Source: a virus
Length of the DNA: 49,116 nucleotides
IMG/VR virus record: IMGVR_UViG_3300023174_000246
Coordinates: 1 to 49,116 of that record
Reading direction: 5' to 3' (one strand)
Numbering within the stretch: position 1 is the stretch's first letter; every line of letters begins with the position of its first letter. The translations under genes and the position numbers were made by a program. This document shows positions 35,601-45,100 of this stretch, in pieces. The notes under the pieces were generated by a model. It worked only from the letters and a program-made list of their open reading frames with translations. It did no database searches and was not told the DNA's origin.

Positions 35601-36384
35601 AATATGAACAACACTTACAGCATGAATAATCGATTACATTATGATCCGATATTGCTGTATTATCGTCCATTTTGTTTGGAGCGTTATATGGTGGGAATTG
35701 ATTACTTGTAGTAGAAGGATTTGTATTTGCGTATGAATATGCTGTTAAACTTCTCTCATTATCATTAGATGAAATAAGCTTATCATATATTTCCTTGGCT
35801 TCATTTGTGGATCGTATACCTTGAGATGTCAATTCGAATAATAACTCATTCGACCAAGATGTTGTTTGATTATTAGTTGCAATTTGTGCTTTTTCAAAAA
35901 AACAATTTCCAGAATCATCACATACTCTTCTATGACCAACTAGATCAATTTCAAAAGAATGATATGCTTCTGGAAGAATTTCAAATTCTGCAATTACATC
36001 TTTATTAATTACTGGTAAGACTCTATCATCTATAATCTGACCAGAAGAGTCTACACCTGTTGGATAATATTGTGCTTTACTACCGCAGTTTTCACAACCA
36101 ACTACTGATGGGTTTATTAATTTTTCAAATACATAAGTTTTTACAGTTCCTTCATGATCTCTATTGAATGAAGAAAGATTGGCATTATAATTTGTATTAT
36201 CTGTTCCTATTGTTGGTAATAACGAATTATCTAATAATACAAATTCCGTGGCAGTTTCATCAACACCCAATATTGCATTTTTTGGATTAATAACATTTGT
36301 ATTAAAATCCAATCTTACTTTGGATGTTATGTTGTTTATATCGGCAGAGTAGCCTGTTTGACTGTTGAATTTTTGATTTGACAT
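32650..36384 (-). CDS. Large virion protein with cysteine-rich insert
   Basis: 1244 residues. Starts SNQKFNSQTGYSADINNI (motif shared with the next gene). Residues ~215-490 are packed with cysteines (YSCCKCCSYY, CSLPCCASV, DNCCLDD, SNDCCKN and the tandem block at 34990-35090), surrounded by normal beta-rich sequence containing a likely structural core (SHSIYHIEMIDSNSIKYKL, FYVQILAGAFPYYHPLVHESLL near the C-terminus). The C-terminus is Pro/Glu-rich (PPPAEEENGTVAE). No family recognised. Position between baseplate/fibre genes and the neck module suggests a tail or fibre protein. It starts 1 base past the 1864-residue gene, coupled. Confidence 0.65.
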   Translation of the reverse strand: MSNQKFNSQTGYSADINNITSKVRLDFNTNVINPKNAILGVDETATEFVLLDNSLLPTIGTDNTNYNANLSSFNRDHEGTVKTYVFEKLINPSVVGCENCGSKAQYYPTGVDSSGQIIDDRVLPVINKDVIAEFEILPEAYHSFEIDLVGHRRVCDDSGNCFFEKAQIATNNQTTSWSNELLFELTSQGIRSTNEAKEIYDKLISSNDNERSLTAYSYANTNPSTTSNQFPPYNAPNKMDDNTAISDHNVIDYSCCKCCSYYEDYNLGKLTLNEVKTKCSESNLLLIGSSETFFQYCTSHSVTKYNRLHLNYNSQTTDSISTCTLIQRKLNQYGTFPNQYLPQCLNSIYSGLGQQKTVVSFGPTCSLPCCASVSSSSTAVDNCCLDDNSFIDGEGTVQDDGTGSNDCCKNTSTFCVISTTPPTDCTNPCNDRSCPAWTACLCAVCEDPTCPNYNACLCGDPACPCSGSCGDYGGCQVGLNRSIPIAWNDKDLGGSDVDGGGSVGGCPNGKSRLHEYITTTQIFGLGRCVDVQNGVKSNLYKVNRNVPCSSIPNSISNLTNYCAVLTASNPELYWKYSFDDVSWLLLGGHFYANKQSRDLIYNQGGTIHFSTSVNSNLLAYKPENETHSIYHIEMIDSNSIKYKLHSSSNLISPSFYDSANAFISLGYGYNSTKADGTNKESHPVVKKYTYYEKQNSQNYLSEYRTPGTSSPRVFYATYGQRNSDGVQQTSNVNIVQKNITGLTPNVETGKLINSDTNANGRITDWPRTNKNEAYTSTGRQSHQLNVDPILDDTTVIQWDNNFNNKIYHNTITPTNTLQLANGSTFRNATSGTSATTYKNYLVNNSIRQDFGIITDSRSFESTTRNYENYKFLGTMVDDETIEITNANIIADPNGNKQTGVSSANILNEIFNNIDVTSTTDPKVITVNAYNYSNISATKISVITSYDILNDGTLINDYTFDATTNKIRIKLDRKYTRWKTSGTPRIPFTGYFMFKVKSPATAFTDSITYDKTGIFNVSTSNPLNYKYNFISVKTYLDRTTSLLHKNEFELFTINSARFATADYASYDGSLKTQKTNYDQHLVPMRGLQYAYYKRDPSKNFGIISEVDDYPIIRTIRKNNGKFYVQILAGAFPYYHPLVHESLLNHLGYKDYGLVWRNKICNGTPNWYNYLATTKWTCYVKHTQFGTNIPGWTRVNETSTTGTGSLGKKPVIIGQNPYTAAITGSQVPKNDITPPPAEEENGTVAE
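34990..35090 (-). repeat. Tandem Cys motif block within the 1244-residue protein
   Basis: At about residues 430-465 the pattern C-P-x3-A-C-L-C-(A/G) occurs twice (CPAWTACLCA and CPNYNACLCG), followed by a shortened third copy (CPCSGSCG), each preceded by Asp-x-x or Asp-Pro-x. Spacing of 12-14 residues suggests a small repeated metal-binding or knot-like unit. Confidence 0.7.
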
Positions 36385-36385
36385 A

Positions 36386-39300
36386 TTATACTTCGTACTT
36401 GATTAGTTTAATATCCAATGGTCCTGTATAATTATGAGATACAGTTGCCATAAGAGGTGTTCCTGCTACTGCTACTGAGAATGAAACTGTTAGAGAAGAA
36501 CTAGTCGTTGAAGATGCATATTGAAGAATGTTTGCAGTTGTTCCATTAATCTGAATCAATAGTTCTGTAGTGTAAAAATCACCACCAGTATTTTGTGCGT
36601 GTACTAGGTACTTATATGACTTCTTAGTTGAAGAAAAAACTGTGAATGAATCGACAATAGATGATGATGCTGGTACATATGTGTGGGTAATGTATGCAGT
36701 ATTCTTAGAATTTGCATATGCGGTACTGCCAGTATCGACATTAAGAACTTCCAAACCTAAACGACAACTTCTATCTTTTTGTATTGTTTTAACAGTATTT
36801 GTTGATAAATTATAGTTAGTAAAGATTAAACCATTATTTGTTGTATCATTTCTTAGATAGACACCATCACCAAGAGTATCTGAACTTGAATTTGGACCAG
36901 TTCCTATTAAGAAATTTGGCATACAAATTCTTGGAGAGGTTGCAGCTGATAGATTTGCCCAACCAGCAGAACCAAAATATCTTGTTTTAATAATTGTAGT
37001 CGCCGTTGGCGTGGTACCACCAGTTGTCAATCCAGTACAAGCCAAAATTAATTGTGTAACATAATCGCTTCCCGTCCAACTTGATAATAAAGAATCTTTT
37101 GTGCAAAATAAAAATTCAGTATTTCCACCATCACCATCAGTTGGATCATTCATTGCCAATCCAGATCGTAAACCTGGTCCAAAATAAATAGATGAACTAA
37201 TTTGTGGGAATGTTACTGGTGTTCCTGCACTAGCGTTGATTGTAATGGTTCCGGTTGAACTTGAAACAGTTAAACCACTAATACCAGAACCAAATTGTAT
37301 TTGGTTTATGAAAGAATCCGATGCAACTAATTGACCACCTGTTGAAAATCCTATGACTCTACTAAGAGCATTATTTCCAGTATTAGAAACATAACCCAAC
37401 GAATTGGACGAACCACCAACTCTCAATATTGGTAGAAAATCTCCTTCATTAGTAGTTCCAACTGGTGAAAATGTCATCACCAATGATTGTGGATTTGCAT
37501 TTTTATTTCCTGCAGCATACAATAAACCAGGACCAGTACCAGAACCAGTGCCACCAGGCAAAGTACTAATATCAATTGAATTATTTAATAGTACAGTATC
37601 TGATCCTTCTTTTGTTGCAACAAATTTAATAAACCCATCTTTAAATTTAATTTTTGGTAAACCACTTGGTCCTTGGACAGAACTTGTGGTAGCATTAGAA
37701 GAATTAATTGTAAATACATCAGTCAATCCCGTTGCCGTGGTGGTGGATCCACCAGAATAAGAAATTGTAATTTCATTATTTGTGCCAGTTGATGTTGAAA
37801 TACCAGAACCACCTTTAATTCTTATTGTTGATGATTCACTTGTTAATAATGAATTTCCATCATCAGTAACAACAGATGTAAACTGACTGACAGAAGGTAA
37901 CATTGCTGCCAATTGTGTTATTGATACAGATCGTAGATCACCATTACCTATTCTTCCCAAGAAACTATTTGAATTTATTGGTAAATCCTGTGGTGTGTTG
38001 TTAGCATTTGTAGATCCAGTACCAACCTTAACAGTATTATCTGCCATTGTAGCAAGATAATTATTTGTTATGGAATTTGAAGCAACATTAAAATAAATTG
38101 TAGAACTATTTGTATCAGAATCTAATACTATTGGTGAAGAAACAGAACTGAATGTAACTGATCCATTGCTTTCAGTTTCAGTTCTAAATCCTGGTGTAGT
38201 ATTATCTGTTAAAGATGGAATATATTCATTTGAACGATATCCCTCTTCAAATTGAATATTTGAAACATATATAGAACCACCTGTATCTGCTTTAAACGGA
38301 CTAACAATACTAATATGTGGCTGTATTGCGGATCTAAGAGTAGAAACGCCGATGCCGGTTCCAGAAGTTTTTGCTGGTTTACTAAAAACCACAGATCCTA
38401 TACCAGTAGCTTCATTATAATTTGTTGTATAACTTAAGGCTCTTGTTTCATCTTCAAAATATACACCAACATTACCGGGTACTGTTTCTCCAATTAAAAT
38501 ATTTAATGGGAAATTCCTTGTTGGTTCAGTAGCAGTGGGAGTAGGCGCTCCAGTAAATTCGACTATATTACTTCCTGCTGTTATATTTGCTGTCCAACCA
38601 GTTCTTTGTTTTTCAAAAGTAGTATTTACATTTATCTTTGTTGTATAATAAAATCTTTGAGGTGTTGTTGTTGCTGTGAAATCTTGAGATCTTTGAGAAG
38701 ATGAAGATGATTTTCCTTCCAATCTTCCTGGATAAACACTGAGTCTAAATTTTTGTGTTCCTGATTTAGTTGCAGCATCTATTGAAAATGTAAAAACTTT
38801 ATTTGCTATTTCTGTTGTCTTATAAAGAGTTCCATCCGGTTTATAGATACCACCCGAATATACACCGGATGTTGCATTATCTAAAGTATTGTTCCATTGG
38901 GTTCCTAAAGTAGAATCCCAATTAGTTTTATCAGCAAATGTAATTTTTAATCCATCTTTATTGTTATATGATGGGAAAGTTATAAGAGAAGAATCATCTG
39001 AACAAGAAAACACAATGCTACCAGCAGTTGCATGTGGAACATCCACAGTAAACACAGTGTCGGTATTTATTCTAGTAATTTTTGCATTTGTTCCAAATAC
39101 ACCAGTACCACTTTGTTTTATTAATGTTTGTCCTATTACTAAACCATTAGTGCTGGAAACAGTTACAGTAGTTCCACCAAGTGTTAAAGTTGAAGATATA
39201 TCTGTGGAAATAGTTTCATGAGCAGCAATTTGAGAATTTTTATAAGAATCAAATGTTATTGAACCAGCAGTAGCATGGTTTACAGTCATCGTAAATGTTG

Positions 39301-41980
39301 TGTCTGATGTTATTGTGTCAATACGAGCATTTGCTCCAAAAGCACCACCACCAGATGTTTTCTTTAATTGTGTACTTGGTCTTAAATTTCTTGTATCACC
39401 CGATGTTAATGTTACTACAGTTGTACCTGTTGCTAAAGTAGCTTGCAACCCAGTTTCATTAGTATTCACCATTATTTGTGAAGCTGATTGATTATCTCTA
39501 AATGCTAACCATCTACCATATGCTTTTCTACCAAAACTACTACCAGAGTATAATTCAGAAGTAAAACCATAACTCATTTTACTTCTAGGCATTAAATTAT
39601 AAACTTTTTTATCTCCAATTGAAGTTATAATTTCATTTGTATCTTGTATTAGTATTCTATTGAAAGATGATGTATATTTATTTTTAATTTTTAGTGTTGG
39701 TATACCACTTGGAGCATTAGAAACCAAATTATTTGCTTCTATTGTCAATCCTTCACCTTCTTGTAAACCAAGAATTGCAGAATTTATAGAATTTTCAATT
39801 GTATGAATAAAAGGAACAACATCACAATCTTGAGTTGTTCCTATCGTTGTATTATTTTTACCTAATCTAATAATACCAAATTTTCTATTATTACCAGTTC
39901 CATATAAGGTTGCTTTACTTGCATCTGTTATATTTTCAATTCCTTGTGATGGATCTGCTAATTTTTCCAAAACAAATTCATTTGGTGTTTGCCATTCGAT
40001 ATTACCAGTGCCTTTATCACTTGATAGAATAGAATTTAAATATGATTGTAAAGATGTTGGTGTTCCTGATGTATTTCCTATCAAAACACTATTTGGTGAT
40101 AAACTCTGTATATTCGATAGTAAAACACTACCAGCACCCAAAACCACCGTTCCTGTGCCTGTTGCTTCTATCCATAATCTTTTTGAATTTGATAGATCTT
40201 GTCTCATTCTTATGCCAGTTCCTGCATAGAATTGGAAAGAATCATCAAAATTGCTTGCAGTTATTGTGAATGTATCATCGTTTGTGTTTGGTCCTGTGCA
40301 TTCTATAGTTCGGAAATATTTACCTCTAATATTTAAAATATCACCAACAGTATTATCATCACCAATTACTTCTATTCCACCAATTCCTTGAATTGTTAAG
40401 GTTTCTCCAGAACTTAAAGCATTTAAAGTTTCACCAGAATTTGGTATAATTCTTGAATATGTTGGTTGATATCCTGCAGATAGCGCACTAATGATTATTT
40501 TTTTACTACCGGGAACTGTTTGTAAACCAATACCCGCTCCAGCATCCAGAGTAAATATATCATTAGGTGAAGTTGAACTTACAGTGTTACCACCTATTAG
40601 AGAACCTCCAGTTGCAATAGCATTAAATCTACCAAAACCAAGTCCTTGTGAACTCATTGGGAAGATAACACCACCAGTTGTGCTAGTAGCAACAAATACT
40701 GGTTTTACGATACCAGTTGTTGGTTTTGTTAAAGTATAATTTGGAGAACCACTAGTTAGGTAATAAACAGCACCAACATCAAGATTTGAATAAGATCCTG
40801 GAATATTGCTTAATACAAATTCACCATGTGTTACTACCCAAACCTTACCTCCGCTTATTCTTTCAACAATACCAAGTGAATATGCTTCGCTGTCATCTGA
40901 AACAGAAGTCAATGCACATTTTACTACAGTTGCTTGGTTATTTGTATCATTATAAATTTTTACTATATTACCAACTGCTAAACCAGAAGAATATGTACTA
41001 CTTACATAACGATTTGTCCACTTAGAATCAAGAATACCATTTGAATTGCTAATTGGAATTATATTTGCAGAATAATCAGTCACACTCTTAAAGTTTGTTG
41101 TAGATCCTGCAACATTTCCAATTTGAATCTTATCTGAAATTACAAATGTACTTGTTACTGGACTTAGAGTATCGATTTGTGCATAGAATATTCTATTCTC
41201 TACATCAGTGTTTACATATGTCTTATAGATGAAATTTAGTGCTCTATCTACATTTCTTGCTTCAATTAACCAAGAATGATCATCACCTTGTGTAATTTGT
41301 TGACCCATTAATAGTTCAATACCAACATCGTATTGGTTTGAACCATGAGTGCCAAATCTAAATTCTCCTCTTCTGTTATTACTATTCGTTAGGAATGAAT
41401 AACCAGATTGAAGACCTATATTTCTATTTGAAAACCATGCTGCTCGTGCTAGATCATAGGTAAACTTTACCTTTGAACTTGTGGTTGTATCCAAGATAAG
41501 ACCAGCACCATCTTCAGTGATTGTATCACCATATTGAAGACGAATTGCATTATCATTAACATTTAGAACAGATGCCGTTATTGTTCCGGTAAATGCATGG
41601 TTACCTGTAAGAGTTGGTGGCAACATGGCAGATGCGGATATCTTATAGACATCATTACTTACGCCTGTTGTTGGTGTTTCGATTACAAATAGATCATCAT
41701 TAGCAACAGAAGCAGCAGCAGTTAGTGATTCAAAATCAAGAGTTAATTTACCAGTAGCATCATTTGGATATGCCTTAAGACCTTTACCAGTATCAACATC
41801 AATAATTACATTACCACCAGATCTGGATTCTGTTAGACCCTTTCTTGGTGTAATATCATAGATGTTCAGTGGATTGATTGCATCAATGAGTAAATTTGTT
41901 CGTGTAAACCAAGTATAAAAATTATCACTGAGTGCTAGTGGTGTAATATCTGTTATTAGATTGCTACCGTCTGTGCTCAT
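36386..41980 (-). CDS. 1864-residue fibre-like tail protein
   Basis: N-terminal ~120 residues (SDNFYTWFTRTNLLIDAINPLNIYDI...) look like a baseplate/fibre attachment domain seen at the start of large cyanophage tail proteins. The long middle is Ser/Thr/Gly-rich beta repeats, including two tandem ~60-residue units (39003-39430) and a carbohydrate-binding-type module (~1020-1260) that shares QKFR(M/L)S and (T/P)RF blocks with the insert in the fibronectin protein. The C-terminal ~110 residues (SYKYLVHAQNTGGDFYTTELLIQINGTTANILQYAS...) resemble a C-terminal domain common to virion proteins of T4-like phages (from memory). The ATG overlaps the stop of the 73-residue gene (ATGA). Likely long tail fibre or baseplate spike. 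Confidence 0.75.
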   Translation of the reverse strand: MSTDGSNLITDITPLALSDNFYTWFTRTNLLIDAINPLNIYDITPRKGLTESRSGGNVIIDVDTGKGLKAYPNDATGKLTLDFESLTAAASVANDDLFVIETPTTGVSNDVYKISASAMLPPTLTGNHAFTGTITASVLNVNDNAIRLQYGDTITEDGAGLILDTTTSSKVKFTYDLARAAWFSNRNIGLQSGYSFLTNSNNRRGEFRFGTHGSNQYDVGIELLMGQQITQGDDHSWLIEARNVDRALNFIYKTYVNTDVENRIFYAQIDTLSPVTSTFVISDKIQIGNVAGSTTNFKSVTDYSANIIPISNSNGILDSKWTNRYVSSTYSSGLAVGNIVKIYNDTNNQATVVKCALTSVSDDSEAYSLGIVERISGGKVWVVTHGEFVLSNIPGSYSNLDVGAVYYLTSGSPNYTLTKPTTGIVKPVFVATSTTGGVIFPMSSQGLGFGRFNAIATGGSLIGGNTVSSTSPNDIFTLDAGAGIGLQTVPGSKKIIISALSAGYQPTYSRIIPNSGETLNALSSGETLTIQGIGGIEVIGDDNTVGDILNIRGKYFRTIECTGPNTNDDTFTITASNFDDSFQFYAGTGIRMRQDLSNSKRLWIEATGTGTVVLGAGSVLLSNIQSLSPNSVLIGNTSGTPTSLQSYLNSILSSDKGTGNIEWQTPNEFVLEKLADPSQGIENITDASKATLYGTGNNRKFGIIRLGKNNTTIGTTQDCDVVPFIHTIENSINSAILGLQEGEGLTIEANNLVSNAPSGIPTLKIKNKYTSSFNRILIQDTNEIITSIGDKKVYNLMPRSKMSYGFTSELYSGSSFGRKAYGRWLAFRDNQSASQIMVNTNETGLQATLATGTTVVTLTSGDTRNLRPSTQLKKTSGGGAFGANARIDTITSDTTFTMTVNHATAGSITFDSYKNSQIAAHETISTDISSTLTLGGTTVTVSSTNGLVIGQTLIKQSGTGVFGTNAKITRINTDTVFTVDVPHATAGSIVFSCSDDSSLITFPSYNNKDGLKITFADKTNWDSTLGTQWNNTLDNATSGVYSGGIYKPDGTLYKTTEIANKVFTFSIDAATKSGTQKFRLSVYPGRLEGKSSSSSQRSQDFTATTTPQRFYYTTKINVNTTFEKQRTGWTANITAGSNIVEFTGAPTPTATEPTRNFPLNILIGETVPGNVGVYFEDETRALSYTTNYNEATGIGSVVFSKPAKTSGTGIGVSTLRSAIQPHISIVSPFKADTGGSIYVSNIQFEEGYRSNEYIPSLTDNTTPGFRTETESNGSVTFSSVSSPIVLDSDTNSSTIYFNVASNSITNNYLATMADNTVKVGTGSTNANNTPQDLPINSNSFLGRIGNGDLRSVSITQLAAMLPSVSQFTSVVTDDGNSLLTSESSTIRIKGGSGISTSTGTNNEITISYSGGSTTTATGLTDVFTINSSNATTSSVQGPSGLPKIKFKDGFIKFVATKEGSDTVLLNNSIDISTLPGGTGSGTGPGLLYAAGNKNANPQSLVMTFSPVGTTNEGDFLPILRVGGSSNSLGYVSNTGNNALSRVIGFSTGGQLVASDSFINQIQFGSGISGLTVSSSTGTITINASAGTPVTFPQISSSIYFGPGLRSGLAMNDPTDGDGGNTEFLFCTKDSLLSSWTGSDYVTQLILACTGLTTGGTTPTATTIIKTRYFGSAGWANLSAATSPRICMPNFLIGTGPNSSSDTLGDGVYLRNDTTNNGLIFTNYNLSTNTVKTIQKDRSCRLGLEVLNVDTGSTAYANSKNTAYITHTYVPASSSIVDSFTVFSSTKKSYKYLVHAQNTGGDFYTTELLIQINGTTANILQYASSTTSSSLTVSFSVAVAGTPLMATVSHNYTGPLDIKLIKYEV
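39003..39430 (-). repeat. Two tandem ~60-residue beta repeats in the 1864-residue protein
   Basis: Unit 1 (39243-39430) and unit 2 (39003-39180) share T-T-V-x-x-L/V-x-S, then (A/V)FG(A/T)NA(R/K)I, TxFT(M/V)xVxHATAGSI and a closing F. The match is close at protein level and clear at DNA level around the HATAGSI codons. Suggests an internal duplication within the fibre shaft. Confidence 0.75.
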
Positions 41981-42198
41981 TTCTTGATTTCCCGTATTAG
42001 ATTATTTAATAATTCTTTTATATCACTTATTTCTTTTTTCATATTATCTACTGTCTTTTCCAAACTAATTGCTTTTTCTTTTTCCTGCCTCTTCATCTTT
42101 GCCAACTTAACTTCTTCTAGATTACAATTTAATACTGCTCCAGAATATTTATCACGATATAAATTGGGATTTCCTTCAACTTGTACTTTTTTAATCAT
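41977..42198 (-). CDS. Small conserved tail-cluster protein with C-terminal coiled coil
   Basis: 73 residues. N-terminus VEGNPNLYRDKYSGAVLNCN carries the Y-R-D-x-x-S/T-G-A-(I/V)-(L/I)-N pattern of a small protein often found beside large tail genes in marine T4-like phages (from memory); the C-terminal half is a coiled coil (LEKTVDNMKKEISDIKELLNNL). Both ends overlap neighbours (ATGA at each junction), so it is translated with the baseplate protein upstream and the fibre protein downstream. May bridge or trimerise them; inferred. Confidence 0.75.
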   Translation of the reverse strand: MIKKVQVEGNPNLYRDKYSGAVLNCNLEEVKLAKMKRQEKEKAISLEKTVDNMKKEISDIKELLNNLIREIKK

Positions 42199-45100
42199 GT
42201 TGCTGTTATTATTCTAAGATCTTTGATCTTTGGTATTACCGATTCACTTGTTGAGTATAGGACAACCTTTATAGAGAATTTAGAAAATTCTTGACCTATT
42301 TCACTAGCAGTTAATGCATATTTTGCTTCTTGGAAATCTGATTCTGATGTTGATACGAAATTTGTATAATTTGGAGTCATCAATTCATATTTTTCATTTG
42401 CAAATGGTGTATCTGTTCCCTGAACCTGTCTCTTGATATAGACATCAACTGCTGTTCCTTGTGGTTTATTTATTTTCATATAAACTGAGCAGTTCGTTGC
42501 TTCTAATCCCGGTTCCAATGTTACTGTCTTAGTTATATATCGTGCTTTTGTACTATATGCTATTGCAGATAGTTCTTCAGATACATTTGTTTGGGTACTA
42601 ATTAGATTTCTAATTCCTAAGAAGTTTAACTTTTCTGTATCAATAACTGGACTTAAATTGTTATTGGAATCAGACTTCATATTAATAGTGAGTCTTACAG
42701 AATCACCATCAAACATAATATTTTTATTATTTGTATATGTTATATTTGTATTTGGTTTAATTGTGTTTGTTGATAGTAATGAACTGTTTTCATTTAATGT
42801 TTCTAGGTTTATTGAAGAGATTAAACCACCAAAATCAACATATGACATTGTAACATTTGCTACAGAATACTTCTCAAAAGATGCATTAGGTAGAACTGGA
42901 TCAGTTAGAATCAATGTTCCTGTGCTACTAAAATTACACTTATTTACAACAAACATTAAATCTGTAGATTGCATCTCAACCCATGTTGAGTTATTGTTAG
43001 TCTTATACATCTTTCCAGTGTAAGGCTGTTCTGAAATTGCTATATTTGTATATAATTGATTTTGTCCAACTTCTGCAACATATACAGCATATTCAGAACT
43101 ATTTGAAGTTAGTACTAATGAGTGTTCTCCTGGTAGTAGATGTACTGGTGCATCAAATGTGAATGTTGTTCCATTTGAACTTACTGTACCATCACTTGAT
43201 CCTGGTGTTGGTGTAGAACTACCACCAATAACTGTTACGAGATCCGGAGTTAGTGTCTTTGTTGCATATGGATATACAACAGAACCTACACCAATTGATG
43301 GATAACCAGATGCAACTGGTCTAATTTCCAACTTAACTGGTATACCTTGGGTATCCTTAGAAGCAAAGAACAATTCAACACTATTTGTAAACAATCCCTG
43401 TGGATACTTAACAGGATCCACGAAGAATGTTTGTGCTAGTAGTGTCTGTGCAGTATCTGTTGTAGAAACTGCTGCTGGTCTTGGATATGTTAAATATTCA
43501 TTCTTGAATGAATTTATACCAGAACTTACATACTTTACTTCTGCAAATGTTGTTGCTAAATCTTTATTACCATTTGCATTATCCATTACACTTAATAGTT
43601 TTTCACCAATTCTAAATTTACCTGCTGGTAAATTGAATCTAAATGTAGTTGTTCCTGATGTGGTTGTTCTATTATTAGTACCATTTACATATGAACTATT
43701 TCCATCTGCAGTCTTACAATAAGAATCAATTCTTATACCATCAAAATATGGATATACAATCTTTGATGGCTTAAGACCAGTTACTGTTACTGTTATTGTG
43801 TTCTCTCTCATGAAAGGAATAATGTCAGTATTCAATACTCTATCTGCAATCTTTGTTTTACCGACTTCAGGTGTTCTAGATGATATATCTCTTGTTAGAC
43901 TTGTAATTCCATTCTTTGTGAATGATAGTTTCTTCTCATCAAGAGAAACACCTTGCCAATTTGTTTGCCAATTATTCCATTTAGTAGAAAATGCTCCAAG
44001 ATTATTGTTCTTACTTGCAGCGACCATATTTTTAAATGTATCATTCTCACCGTCAATATTGGTTAGTAGTAATGGTTTATTTGTGGTATCAAACCATGCA
44101 TCACCAGATGGTGACAAACTTGCAGTACCAAGCCAAACAGTATTTGCAAAATCATTTACTGTTATTGATGAACTAGATAGTGATTGAATAATGAATGGAC
44201 TCTCAGTGAAGTTTAGAGTTACCAATCCAGTTGTACTATTTATTTTTGCTGTATTCTCTGTATCTGAACTTATATCAAAATCAACAACTGTTGTCTTGAA
44301 TGGTGGTCGTAATATGTTACCATAAGTATCAATTGAGCAGTTATAGTCTGGGTTAGCAGTATCACCAATACCATGTCCTGAGAATCCGTCTACTAGAATT
44401 GATGTCTTGACAAGTTCTGTTCCTGTAGAATCGACAATCTTTGTATCTTGTGCTGTCTTTTCTAATAGGTTTAGTTTTGTAAAGTATTCTAGGTTTTCAA
44501 TTCTCTTTTCCAATTCTCTAATATCATTCATAGTGAATCTTTGGTGATTATATGATGTTATTGTTAAATCGTTTATATTAGAAAGATATGATGGTGAATT
44601 TATAGTGAATAATGTCATTGAATTTGGTTCATCTGGTGGCATTATTGGTGTAAGTGATGATGGACTTTCAAGAACCTTGAATTGCTTATCTCTGGTGAGA
44701 ACAACTTTATAGTTCTTTGCTTCAAAGTAAGAATAATCCACACTGAAAGATTCGGTAATAACTGGTATACCATAGATACCACTTAGACCACCGCTTGAAT
44801 TTCTATATGGTCTAAAATCTATAACTGTATCGAGATTATATTTTTGATTTGTTGATGGACTCGTATAAACAGGAACATCATTATGTGTTTCGTATGAATT
44901 TACTACAATTGGTCCATTTCCTTGATGTTCAAAATATGTGTATGATATAAGAACATCTGTATTTGTTAGAGAATAAACACCTAATTTTTCTTGCTTCAAT
45001 TGTAAAGTAGCATATTCATAAACATTGTCTGTTTGACCATTATTGAAATCAAAGAATGAAAGATCATAAATTTTACCAGAAGTATCTGTCATATAGTCAA

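Noticed and set aside
37404-37760. Plus-strand 118-residue open frame, Pro/Val/Leu-rich
   Set aside because: Shadow of Gly/Thr/Ser-rich codons of the 1864-residue fibre gene; same for 38889-39221 and 42658-43023.
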